Positions 1-5,235 of a DNA stretch of 5,235 nt are shown piece after piece. The stretch lies in the NCBI GenBank assembly GCA_005787865.1, contig SXZN01000283.1:1-5235 (forward strand), read 5' to 3'. The DNA comes from Opitutaceae bacterium (GTDB taxonomy: Bacteria; Verrucomicrobiota; Verrucomicrobiia; Opitutales; Opitutaceae). The position numbers and the translations under genes are program-made. A model generated the notes under the pieces. It ran no database searches, was not told where the DNA came from, and worked only from the letters and a program-made list of their open reading frames with translations. Within the stretch, counting starts at the first letter, position 1. The number at the start of each line of letters is the position of its first letter.

Positions 1-1
1 C

Positions 2-889
2 CTCGTCATCGACCTTCAAGATATCGGCGTACGTTCTTATACTTTCAATGTCGTGATGCGCCTCGCGATGGATGCTTGTTTCACGCACGGCGTTGAAGTC
101 ATCGTCTTGGATCGACCCAATCCCCTCGGCGGCTTGAAAGTCGATGGACCGCCGCTCGATCCAGAAAATATGAGCGGCGTCGGCGCTTTTCCGCGCATGC
201 CGTACGTGCATGGGCTAACGATTGGGGAAATTGCCCGCATGGCCAAAGAGGGCTCGCGCGCGATCGCGGGCATGCCGCTCTCTGAAGAAGTACGCGCCAA
301 GGGGAAATTAACCGTCATTCCCATGCGTGGTTGGACGCGCGCCATGCGCTGGCCGGACACTGAATTAAAATGGATCGCGACCTCCCCCAACGTACCCAGT
401 TACGAGGCCGTCATTGGCTACGCGATGGTGGGACTCGGCACCCAAAATAGTGGTTGGACCTGGGGCATCGGCCGCGATTTTCCATTTCGCGGCATCGGTT
501 TTCCTAGAAAAACTCCCGATGAAATTATCAAAGCCCTCGAGGCCTACAAAATCCCTGGCCTCAAGCTAGTGAAACTACCGGGCCTCGATCGTGGAGGTAA
601 AATCATCACGGGGGTCTATGTGCAAATCGCCGATTGGGAGGCGTGGCATCCGACCGAACTCTCCTTCTATATGCACAAGCAAGCGGCAACTTGGCAGCGG
701 CTGAATCCTTTTGCCACGCTCACCAGCGAGGAGGCCCGCACTTTTAAAATTCATGTAGGCTCCAATGCTTGGCTCACCGCTCTCAGCCGTGAAGGCCGCA
801 CCATCAATGTCGCTAGCTTTATCCAAAATTGGACGACCCGCGCGAAGATCTACCAGGACGAAACTAAGAAGTTTTGGCTCTACCGGTAA
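2..889 (+). CDS. DUF1343 / NamZ-type exo-beta-N-acetylmuramidase, 5'-truncated by window edge
   Basis: The open frame is already running at the window edge and gives 295 residues to the TAA at 887-889. The family is usually about 400 residues, so roughly the first 100 (with any signal peptide) lie outside. Family marks are DLQDIGVRSYTF at 14-49, the strand VIVLDRPNPLGG at about 98-133, the HGLTIGEIA block at 209-235, and a SPNVPS block near 391-408 followed by GTQNSGW and PFRGIGFP. Known NamZ enzymes (GH171) release N-acetylmuramic acid from the non-reducing end of peptidoglycan fragments during cell-wall recycling and are usually exported. The GTN-S-GRGT loop typical of many members is replaced here by GTQNSGWTWGIG, so the subgroup is divergent and the substrate is inferred only. 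The C-terminus, ending FWLYR, looks natural. The gene converges on msrB, with 90 bp between the two stops. Family assignment is confident; exact activity is not shown. Confidence 0.88.
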   Translation, partial: LVIDLQDIGVRSYTFNVVMRLAMDACFTHGVEVIVLDRPNPLGGLKVDGPPLDPENMSGVGAFPRMPYVHGLTIGEIARMAKEGSRAIAGMPLSEEVRAKGKLTVIPMRGWTRAMRWPDTELKWIATSPNVPSYEAVIGYAMVGLGTQNSGWTWGIGRDFPFRGIGFPRKTPDEIIKALEAYKIPGLKLVKLPGLDRGGKIITGVYVQIADWEAWHPTELSFYMHKQAATWQRLNPFATLTSEEARTFKIHVGSNAWLTALSREGRTINVASFIQNWTTRAKIYQDETKKFWLYR

Positions 890-918
890 GCGCACGCTCG
901 ACGCGGCCTTCGCTGCCG

Positions 919-962
919 AAAAAATAATCAAGGAGCGCGGGGCTTGGCTTAAAAGCCCGCGC
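919..962 (-). terminator. Probable rho-independent terminator of msrB in the convergent gap
   Basis: On the - strand, starting 17 nt after the msrB stop, GCGCGGGCTT pairs with AAGCCCCGCGC (one bulged base, 7-nt loop; + strand arms at about 935-945 and 953-962). Ten nt further on is a T6 run (919-924), inside ATTATTTTTT. The gap between stem and T-run is longer than ideal, so efficiency is uncertain. The + strand side of the same hairpin has no T-run, only an AT-rich GGAATATTTATTT. It could at best be a weak terminator for the NamZ gene. Confidence 0.5.
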
Positions 963-979
963 GCTGACGGCAGGAATAT

Positions 980-1606
980 TTATTTAGCGTCCGAGCGGGC
1001 GGCGCTATTCTTAGCCACCCAAGCATCGTACGCCGCCCGAGGCATAAACTGCAGCGAGGCTGAGTTAATGCAGTAACGCTGACCAGTGGGCGCCGGGCCG
1101 TCAGGAAAAACATGGCCGAGATGACTGCCATCAACGGCACTGTGCACCTCGACGCGCTCCATGCCCCAACTACTATCACGCGTCTCCGCCACAAAGGCGG
1201 GCTCAATGGGCTTCGTGAAGCTGGGCCAACCAGTGCCCGAATCAAATTTATCGCGGCTATCGAATAACGGAGTGTCGCTGCCGACGGCAAAATAAACTCC
1301 GTCCGCATGATGATTCCAGTACTCATTGCGAAAGGGCGGCTCCGTACCCTGCTGCCGGGCCACCTTAAATTGCTCAGGCGTCAGGAGCGTGCGCCACTCG
1401 GCTTCCGTGCGCTGCACCTTCGTCTTGCTCATATCAATCACGACTCGCGACGGGAGCCCGCAGGCGGATTTTTCATCGCCTGGAGCACAATAAGGGACCG
1501 CGGCGTTTTGATCTTTAGCTTTCATAGTGGAATCGGCGGCGGTTAAGAGGCCGGCCCCAGCGAGTGTCGCGAGCAGGGCCAGCGTGGAGCGAGACGATGC
1601 GGTCAT
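980..1606 (-). CDS. msrB: Exported peptide methionine-(R)-sulfoxide reductase MsrB, zinc-less type
   Basis: This 208-residue protein should reduce the R epimer of methionine sulfoxide in oxidised proteins. Residues 1-24 look like a Sec signal peptide (Arg6, hydrophobic stretch 8-22, small residues at 23-24), placing it in the periplasm; no lipobox is seen. The MsrB domain runs from about 65 to 190: EPPFRNEYW (89-97), KFDSGTGWPSF (120-130), HLGHVFPDGP (162-171) and the catalytic site RYCINSASLQF with Cys179. Both CxxC pairs that bind zinc in many MsrBs are absent (YFAVGSD at 105-111, HSAVDGS at 155-161). Thr125 sits where the usual resolving cysteine would be, 54 residues before Cys179. Two extra cysteines, Cys40 and Cys49, lie between signal peptide and domain and might serve in disulfide exchange (inference). 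The ATG at 1604-1606 keeps the signal peptide; the sequence before it is pyrimidine-rich with no Shine-Dalgarno match. It follows xseA by 65 bp. Confidence 0.93.
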   Translation of the reverse strand: MTASSRSTLALLATLAGAGLLTAADSTMKAKDQNAAVPYCAPGDEKSACGLPSRVVIDMSKTKVQRTEAEWRTLLTPEQFKVARQQGTEPPFRNEYWNHHADGVYFAVGSDTPLFDSRDKFDSGTGWPSFTKPIEPAFVAETRDSSWGMERVEVHSAVDGSHLGHVFPDGPAPTGQRYCINSASLQFMPRAAYDAWVAKNSAARSDAK

Positions 1607-1618
1607 GAGAAAAGAGTG

Positions 1619-1633
1619 AGCTAAGAATTAGCT
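1619..1633. repeat. Perfect inverted repeat AGCTAA-N3-TTAGCT just upstream of msrB
   Basis: The + strand reads AGCTAAGAATTAGCT, a perfect 6-bp dyad with a 3-nt centre, in the xseA-msrB gap, 12 nt before the msrB ATG. It may be a regulator operator, a small hairpin in the msrB leader that affects ribosome access, or, on the + strand where TTT follows, a weak antisense terminator. A TTGCCA at 1641-1636 (- strand) would place the dyad in a 17-nt spacer, but the matching -10 (CACTCT) is poor, so no promoter is called. Confidence 0.35.
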
Positions 1634-1671
1634 TTTGGCAAACACGGCTGACTGCTTAACCCCGTCGGGTC

Positions 1672-2958
1672 CTATTCTGTGCGCACCTGCACCGTCCCAT
1701 CATGGAACTCATTTACGAGGACTTGCCCCGGCTTAAGGCCCTGCGCGCGCGGCACCGGCCGACCGGCGGCATCTCGGACGATCACATAACCTCGTTTAAG
1801 CACTGAGGCGGGACTCGCTGATTCCAACCGCTTCCAAAGTGACAGCAACCGATGCGATTCCTGCTGCACCCGCTTTTCCGGCGAAGCCTGCGCGAGCCGG
1901 GCTCGCACGGTCCGGACCGTCTCCCGTCGTAATTGCAGAACCGACCGCGTCGCGGCGCCCAAGCGATTACCGAGATCATCGAGCCGAAGATAATTTTGCT
2001 CAATAGCCGCCGCCGGCGAAAGCAGCCGCAAGCGACTGCGCGCGTGAGCCAGCTTCTCTTGCGCGCGCCCGACCACAGAATTGAGCGCGGTAACCATCCC
2101 CTCCCCAGCCCGGGTCAGGCGATCGCGGGCCTCAAGATAGTTGCTCGATATTAATTCCGCCGCACCGCTCGGTGTTTCCGCGCGCACATCGGCCGCGAGG
2201 TCACAAAGCGTAAAATCGATCTCATGCCCCACCGCGGAGATAATCGGGACGCCACAGGCCGCCACGGCCCGCACTAATAATTCTTCATTAAACGCCCACA
2301 AATCCTCAATACTCCCGCCCCCGCGCCCCACCACGAGTAGATCAAAAATGTTAAGCCCCTCCGCGAGCGCGAGCATCGCGGCGATTTCGGCCGCCGCGCC
2401 TTCACCCTGCACCTTCGCCGGCAGCACCACCAAGCGCCCCGTCCAACCGCGCCGCGTCAGGATCCGCATGAAATCCTGCACCGCCGCTCCAGTCGGCGAA
2501 GTAATAAAGCCCACCGTCCGCGGCAACAGCGGGAGCGGCTGCTTGCGGGCCGCCTCAAACAAGCCCTCCGCCGCCAACTGCTGCTTCAATTTTTCAAATT
2601 CTTGCTGAAGTCGCCCCGTGCCATGCTCGATCAGCGCTCTGACGACGAGTTGATACTGGCCGCGCGCCTCGTAGACGCTGATTTCACCGTAAACTAAAAC
2701 CTGCAACCCATCCCGCAAGACCACGGTCTGACGCTGCGCATCACCCCGAAAAAGCACGCAGCTAATTTGCGCGCCGACATCTTTCAGCGAAAAATAAATA
2801 TGCCCGCTGGCCTGGGCCCGAAGATTGGAAACCTCGCCCCGCACCCACCCAGGACGCAGCCCGCCCTCGAGCAAGGTCTTCACCTCGTGCGTAAACTCGG
2901 TGACGGAGCGGATCCGCCCAGCATCATCGAGCGTTAGGTCAGGAGTTTTTTTTGCCAT
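1672..2958 (-). CDS. xseA: Exodeoxyribonuclease VII large subunit
   Basis: A 428-residue protein, slightly shorter than E. coli XseA (456). It is the catalytic subunit of the cytoplasmic exonuclease VII, which degrades single-stranded DNA from both ends into oligonucleotides in repair. Residues 18-105 form the OB-fold DNA-binding domain (GWVRGEVSNLR at 37-47, SGHIYFSLKD at 51-60). The catalytic domain covers about 145-270: FITSPTGAAVQDF (151-163), GRGGGSIEDLWAFNEE (211-226), ISAVGHEIDFT (240-250) and RAETPSGAAEL (259-269). Asp162, Arg212, His245 and Asp248 match the E. coli residues known to matter (D155, R205, H238, D241) at a constant offset of 7. Next come a helical, probably coiled-coil stretch (275-380) and the C-terminal SVLKRGYVIVRD segment. 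The ATG at 2958 was chosen over a TTG at 2973. The start overlaps the VTT gene by 20 nt, so translational coupling is likely. The small subunit xseB, often adjacent, is not in the window. Confidence 0.97.
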   Translation of the reverse strand: MAKKTPDLTLDDAGRIRSVTEFTHEVKTLLEGGLRPGWVRGEVSNLRAQASGHIYFSLKDVGAQISCVLFRGDAQRQTVVLRDGLQVLVYGEISVYEARGQYQLVVRALIEHGTGRLQQEFEKLKQQLAAEGLFEAARKQPLPLLPRTVGFITSPTGAAVQDFMRILTRRGWTGRLVVLPAKVQGEGAAAEIAAMLALAEGLNIFDLLVVGRGGGSIEDLWAFNEELLVRAVAACGVPIISAVGHEIDFTLCDLAADVRAETPSGAAELISSNYLEARDRLTRAGEGMVTALNSVVGRAQEKLAHARSRLRLLSPAAAIEQNYLRLDDLGNRLGAATRSVLQLRRETVRTVRARLAQASPEKRVQQESHRLLSLWKRLESASPASVLKRGYVIVRDAAGRPVPRAQGLKPGQVLVNEFHDGTVQVRTE

Positions 2959-3673
2959 AATGCCGGCGAACAAAATGAATTAAAAGCGACAGACCCACAA
3001 TGGCGCTGAAGCCGATAATCGCGAGCCGTGACTTACCTTGCAAAATAGCATCACCAAAAATGACAAAGCCGATACTCATTGGCATGACTACCGCCCACGA
3101 GACCCAGAGGTAAGTTAAAAAACGAACCCGCGCGAGGCCCAGCAAATAACTTTGCACAAAATAAGGCGGGCCCGGTGTGATACGCACGATCAAGGTTAAT
3201 TCGCTATGATCAGCCTCCTGAAGTTGCGGCACCCGATATTTGGTCTGCGCAATTAAATGCTCCAACCATGGCCGCAAACCAGCGGCCACCAACCAGTAGG
3301 TCAGCACTAAATTAACCGCTAGCGCGATGCCGCAGTACAGTAACACGAGCGGCAGACCGAGCTGGGCGCCGAAAGTAGTACCAGCCGTCAAGGTGAACGC
3401 TAGCATCGGACAACCCACCGCTGGTAGAATCGCCATCGCGGTAAAAAAGGCCAGCGGCCCCGCATCCCGCAGCACGTTCAGGCCATCATCTAGCGCGAAC
3501 CGCAGACTAAAATCATGAATTTTTAGCCACCAGAAGCCGGCGCTAGCCAAGGCCAGCAAGAAAAGGAGCCCGATAATTAATTTTAAGAGCGACGGACGTT
3601 TTTCCACCTCCCCACCATGCCGAAATCGCTTCGGCCCCGTCAAGGGCGGAGGCGCGGCACCCTCGTCGCTCAA
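2939..3673 (-). CDS. TVP38/TMEM64 (VTT domain, DedA superfamily) inner-membrane protein
   Basis: A 244-residue integral membrane protein. The charged, proline-containing N-terminus (1-28) is followed by membrane segments at about 29-50, 74-98, 107-133, 184-208 and 216-234. Between the third and fourth lies the family signature VRITPGPPYFVQSYLLGLARV (163-183), with Arg164, Pro167, Pro170 and a Gly-rich turn; this part probably forms a re-entrant loop. DedA/VTT relatives act in lipid scrambling or small-solute and proton transport across membranes; which applies here cannot be told. The start is a TTG at 3671-3673, overlapping the upstream TGA as TTGA. It is the only start codon between an in-frame stop (3707-3709) and the first membrane segment, except for a GTG near codon 23 that sits directly on GGGGAG and leaves no room for an RBS. 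The 3' end overlaps xseA by 20 nt across an A8 run. It likely belongs to one operon with the upstream glycosyltransferase gene and xseA. Confidence 0.88.
   Translation of the reverse strand: MSDEGAAPPPLTGPKRFRHGGEVEKRPSLLKLIIGLLFLLALASAGFWWLKIHDFSLRFALDDGLNVLRDAGPLAFFTAMAILPAVGCPMLAFTLTAGTTFGAQLGLPLVLLYCGIALAVNLVLTYWLVAAGLRPWLEHLIAQTKYRVPQLQEADHSELTLIVRITPGPPYFVQSYLLGLARVRFLTYLWVSWAVVMPMSIGFVIFGDAILQGKSRLAIIGFSAIVGLSLLIHFVRRHYGKKNS
2946..2953 (-). other. A8 homopolymer within the VTT/xseA overlap (possible slippage site)
   Basis: On the coding (-) strand, eight A residues lie in GGCAAAAAAAACTCC. They encode the Lys-Lys-Asn near the end of the VTT protein and, one base out of phase, Lys3-Lys4-Thr5 of XseA. 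Removing one A, in DNA or by polymerase slippage, would put the VTT frame directly into the xseA frame and yield a VTT-XseA fusion. The run is visible; use of it is speculative. Confidence 0.3.
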
Positions 3674-4860
3674 GGTTTCAAAGCTACTCGCCGATAAGCC
3701 GCTAAACTAAAAAAGTTATTTTCGTCGCCGTAAAAAAACCAGGTGCGTTTCTCAACTCGTCCCTCTCGTCCCGCGAAATGTCGCGCCGGCACCACTAACC
3801 AGCCGGACCAATGCTGGACCGCCGCTTCGGCCGTGACGGGCAATTCAGCCAGCGTTTGCAGCTCAACTCTTCGATTTTCTTCAGTTCGTAAAAATGCCGC
3901 CAGCGGTTGATTGACCGGCAACGCCACCCGCAAGGGAGATCCGATTTGATCAAGCGCTCCCGTCCAAGCCCTCACCTGATGGTAGACGGTATAACCTAAA
4001 GCTCGCTCGGGCTGCCGGACCGCGGGCCAACCGGCCTGATAAGCATAAGCCGTGCTTTGCCAAAGCGTCAGGCTGGCACCCACGGCAGTTGAAGCCCAAC
4101 CCGCGATCCGTGCGTAGCGGGGCAGCGAGGCCAATCCCCACGCGGCCACCACCGCCAGCCAAGGCGCGACGAGCACCCAGAATCGAAAACTATAAGGATG
4201 CCACTGCAGCAGCGCATAGAGCCAAATCTCAAAAAGCCCCACGCCCACGCTCCACCCAATTGCTAAATTCGCTCCCTGGCGCCGACGCTGGAGCAACGCA
4301 GCGCAAAAGGCGAGCAACGCCAAACCAAGACTCAGCACACCGACGGAAGCAACATCCGCATCCGGAGCGGGCAGCCGAAGAACTTTTTGCACGTTCGCCC
4401 GTCGATCCAGTTCATCGAAGGAGAATCGATCAGCGGAGGGCAACGGTGCGGCCAGTGACTCCGCCAGTGACTGGGCGCACTCGCCCCAACCAAGCGGCTG
4501 GGCGTTCGGTTCGAATAATTGCGCGAGCGTCGTGTGCAAATTGAGGCGAAGTTTTTTACTACGATCGGCTAGGGATAATTCAGGGCCGTGTTGTTGCTGC
4601 CTAGCCGCCGCGGGGCCCATGATATTGCCGTACGTCTCGAGATTGCGCATTAATCCAGGGACAACCAGCAACAGAGTAGCGAGCAGACCCGCCAAAAAAG
4701 TTGTTAGCCACGCGCGGCCAGCCAGCCGATAGCGCCAAGCGCACCACACCACCCACCCCAAAACACTCGGCGCCAGATAAAATAAAGTGCCCCTAGATCC
4801 AAGGGCCAAAGCGACCCCCGCCCCACCGAGCCTTGATCCCGCTGGAGCGCTATTAGCCAA
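3670..4860 (-). CDS. GT-C / family 39-like membrane glycosyltransferase, 3' part after a frameshift
   Basis: This open stretch of up to 396 codons (nominal TTG start at 4858-4860, probably not used) continues the protein begun in the other frame by the segment upstream. Sense appears to switch to this frame at about 4815-4827, so the meaningful product begins near GVALALGSRGTLFYLAPSVL (residues 15-34). Hydrophobic segments lie at about 17-42, 51-71, 173-190, 201-219, 226-246 and 252-268. Between the second and third is a long soluble loop (72-170) that opens with GLMRNLETYGNIMGP (69-83), a pattern typical of this class after a membrane helix. The run HPYSFRFWVLVAPWLAVVAAWG (221-242) resembles the late membrane helices of family 39-like enzymes. 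Residues 270-396 form a soluble C-terminal domain of unknown role. Such enzymes move sugars from polyprenyl-phosphate carriers to envelope acceptors; donor and acceptor here are unknown. The TGA overlaps the VTT TTG start. Confidence 0.72.
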   Translation of the reverse strand: MANSAPAGSRLGGAGVALALGSRGTLFYLAPSVLGWVVWCAWRYRLAGRAWLTTFLAGLLATLLLVVPGLMRNLETYGNIMGPAAARQQQHGPELSLADRSKKLRLNLHTTLAQLFEPNAQPLGWGECAQSLAESLAAPLPSADRFSFDELDRRANVQKVLRLPAPDADVASVGVLSLGLALLAFCAALLQRRRQGANLAIGWSVGVGLFEIWLYALLQWHPYSFRFWVLVAPWLAVVAAWGLASLPRYARIAGWASTAVGASLTLWQSTAYAYQAGWPAVRQPERALGYTVYHQVRAWTGALDQIGSPLRVALPVNQPLAAFLRTEENRRVELQTLAELPVTAEAAVQHWSGWLVVPARHFAGREGRVEKRTWFFYGDENNFFSLAAYRRVALKP

Positions 4861-5235
4861 AGATAAAAAGCCGCCGCAAAAATCCCCGCGGTAAATAAAT
4901 CCGTATATGCGGCACTAAACTGCGGCCCGACATTAGCCATCCCCAAGAGCAAGCCGGCCGCACCCAGAGCAGCCGCGCGACCTAAACCCGTACAGCGCGC
5001 CAGCCCCGCCATGGCGACCAGCAGCAGACCACCCCCGAGCGTCTGCGCTAGGGCCACCCAGGCGAAGCCCGTGCGGTGAGCTCCCGCTAGCCAAGCCATG
5101 ACCAAATCCGGCGCGACGGGCATATAATTTAACCGCGCATCATCGGTCGCAAAATGCGTGATCCGCCCCTCCTGCAGCCAGAGCCCAAGGCGCGAAAGCC
5201 GATAAGTGAGCGCATCGTAAACCACGGGCTCCCCG
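4704..5235 (-). CDS. GT-C / family 39-like membrane glycosyltransferase, 5' part, cut by window edge and frameshifted
   Basis: The frame is open from the window edge (GEPVVYDALTYRL) to a TAA at 4704-4706; the true start lies outside. Numbering from the GTG at 5225, VYDALTYRLSRLGLWLQEG (2-20) followed by LNYMPVAPDLVMAW (32-45) is the periplasmic loop pattern of polyprenyl-phosphate-dependent glycosyltransferases of the ArnT/PMT kind, in which the Asp before ALTY is usually conserved. Membrane segments follow at about 56-75, 84-98 and 108-127. Sense is lost at about codon 135: the tail to the stop is rich in Trp, Arg and Gly (SLWPLDL, WRRVFWGGWCGALG), while the other frame reads GVALALGSRGTLFYLAPS, the expected next membrane helix. 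Adding one base in a G-run at 4815-4824 restores a single long frame with the segment 3670-4860. The gene is therefore a pseudogene, a sequencing error or, less likely, recoded. Sugar specificity is unknown. Confidence 0.72.
   Translation of the reverse strand, partial: GEPVVYDALTYRLSRLGLWLQEGRITHFATDDARLNYMPVAPDLVMAWLAGAHRTGFAWVALAQTLGGGLLLVAMAGLARCTGLGRAAALGAAGLLLGMANVGPQFSAAYTDLFTAGIFAAAFYLWLIALQRDQGSVGRGSLWPLDLGALYFIWRRVFWGGWCGALGAIGWLAARG
4815..4827 (-). other. Inferred -1 frameshift site in G-runs of the glycosyltransferase gene
   Basis: The coding strand reads GGTGGGGCGGGGGTC, with a G4 (4821-4824) and a G5 (4815-4819). In the upstream frame it is read as GTG GGG CGG GGG TCG, and in the downstream frame as GGT GGG GCG GGG GTC. 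Adding one G to either run joins the two halves (for example SVGAGVALALG). No canonical X-XXY-YYZ slippery heptamer fits the zero frame, so a missing base is more likely than programmed frameshifting. Confidence 0.65.

Noticed and set aside
900..916. Short dyad CGGC-N7-GCCG just after the NamZ stop as a + strand terminator
   Set aside because: Only 4 bp of stem, and it is followed by A residues rather than T residues on the + strand.
765..1076. + strand open frame of 103 codons across the 3' end of the NamZ gene and the convergent gap
   Set aside because: It overlaps the NamZ gene and the end of msrB, shows no recognisable domain, and its composition is that of an out-of-frame reading.
1613..1641. 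Possible sigma-70 promoter for msrB (TTGCCA, 17-nt spacer, CACTCT)
   Set aside because: The -35 is fair but the -10 has almost no match to TATAAT, so it was not called.
2141..2608. + strand open frame of 155 codons opposite xseA
   Set aside because: It lies antisense to the strongly conserved catalytic part of XseA, is Ser/Pro/Arg-rich, and shows no motif. It is a shadow frame of a GC-rich gene.
2958..2973. TTG start at 2973 giving XseA five more residues (MFAGI)
   Set aside because: The ATG at 2958 is the better codon, gives a typical XseA N-terminus and shortens the overlap with the VTT gene to 20 nt.
4089..4544. + strand open frame of 151 codons, Arg/Pro/Ala-rich, opposite the glycosyltransferase gene
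   Set aside because: It is antisense to a membrane-protein-like frame; low-complexity basic composition is typical of a reverse-strand shadow.
4815..4827. Programmed -1 ribosomal frameshifting in the glycosyltransferase gene
   Set aside because: No canonical slippery heptamer in the zero frame; only single-tRNA slippage on GGG is possible. A missing base or sequencing error is simpler.

Overview
The window carries five protein-coding loci with almost no non-coding DNA. It looks like the chromosome of a Gram-negative, moderately GC-rich bacterium. The gene set and the form of the DUF1343/NamZ protein suggest the Verrucomicrobiota (Opitutales-like); this is inference from general resemblance, not a search. 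No mobile element, CRISPR array, RNA gene or plasmid feature was seen.

Layout: on the + strand, the window opens inside a DUF1343 / NamZ-type exo-beta-N-acetylmuramidase gene that ends at 889. Everything else is on the - strand. Read in its transcription direction (high to low coordinates) it is a multipass GT-C / family 39-like glycosyltransferase gene (enters at 5235, ends at 3670, apparently broken by a one-base frameshift near 4815-4827), a TVP38/TMEM64 (VTT, DedA superfamily) membrane protein (3673-2939), the exonuclease VII large subunit xseA (2958-1672), and an exported methionine sulfoxide reductase B (1606-980). The first three overlap (4 nt, then 20 nt), so they very probably form one translationally coupled operon. 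msrB follows after 65 bp and may be co-transcribed or have its own promoter. msrB and the NamZ gene converge on a 90-bp gap that holds a hairpin with a T-run on the msrB side.

Function: the set is mixed. There are two envelope membrane proteins, a DNA-repair nuclease subunit, an oxidative-damage repair enzyme for exported proteins and, on the other strand, a peptidoglycan-recycling hydrolase. I see no single pathway and no novel multi-gene system. The points most worth checking are the frameshift in the glycosyltransferase gene, the MsrB that lacks both zinc-binding CxxC pairs and the usual resolving cysteine but has two extra N-terminal cysteines, and the A8 run inside the VTT/xseA overlap, where loss of one A would fuse the two proteins.
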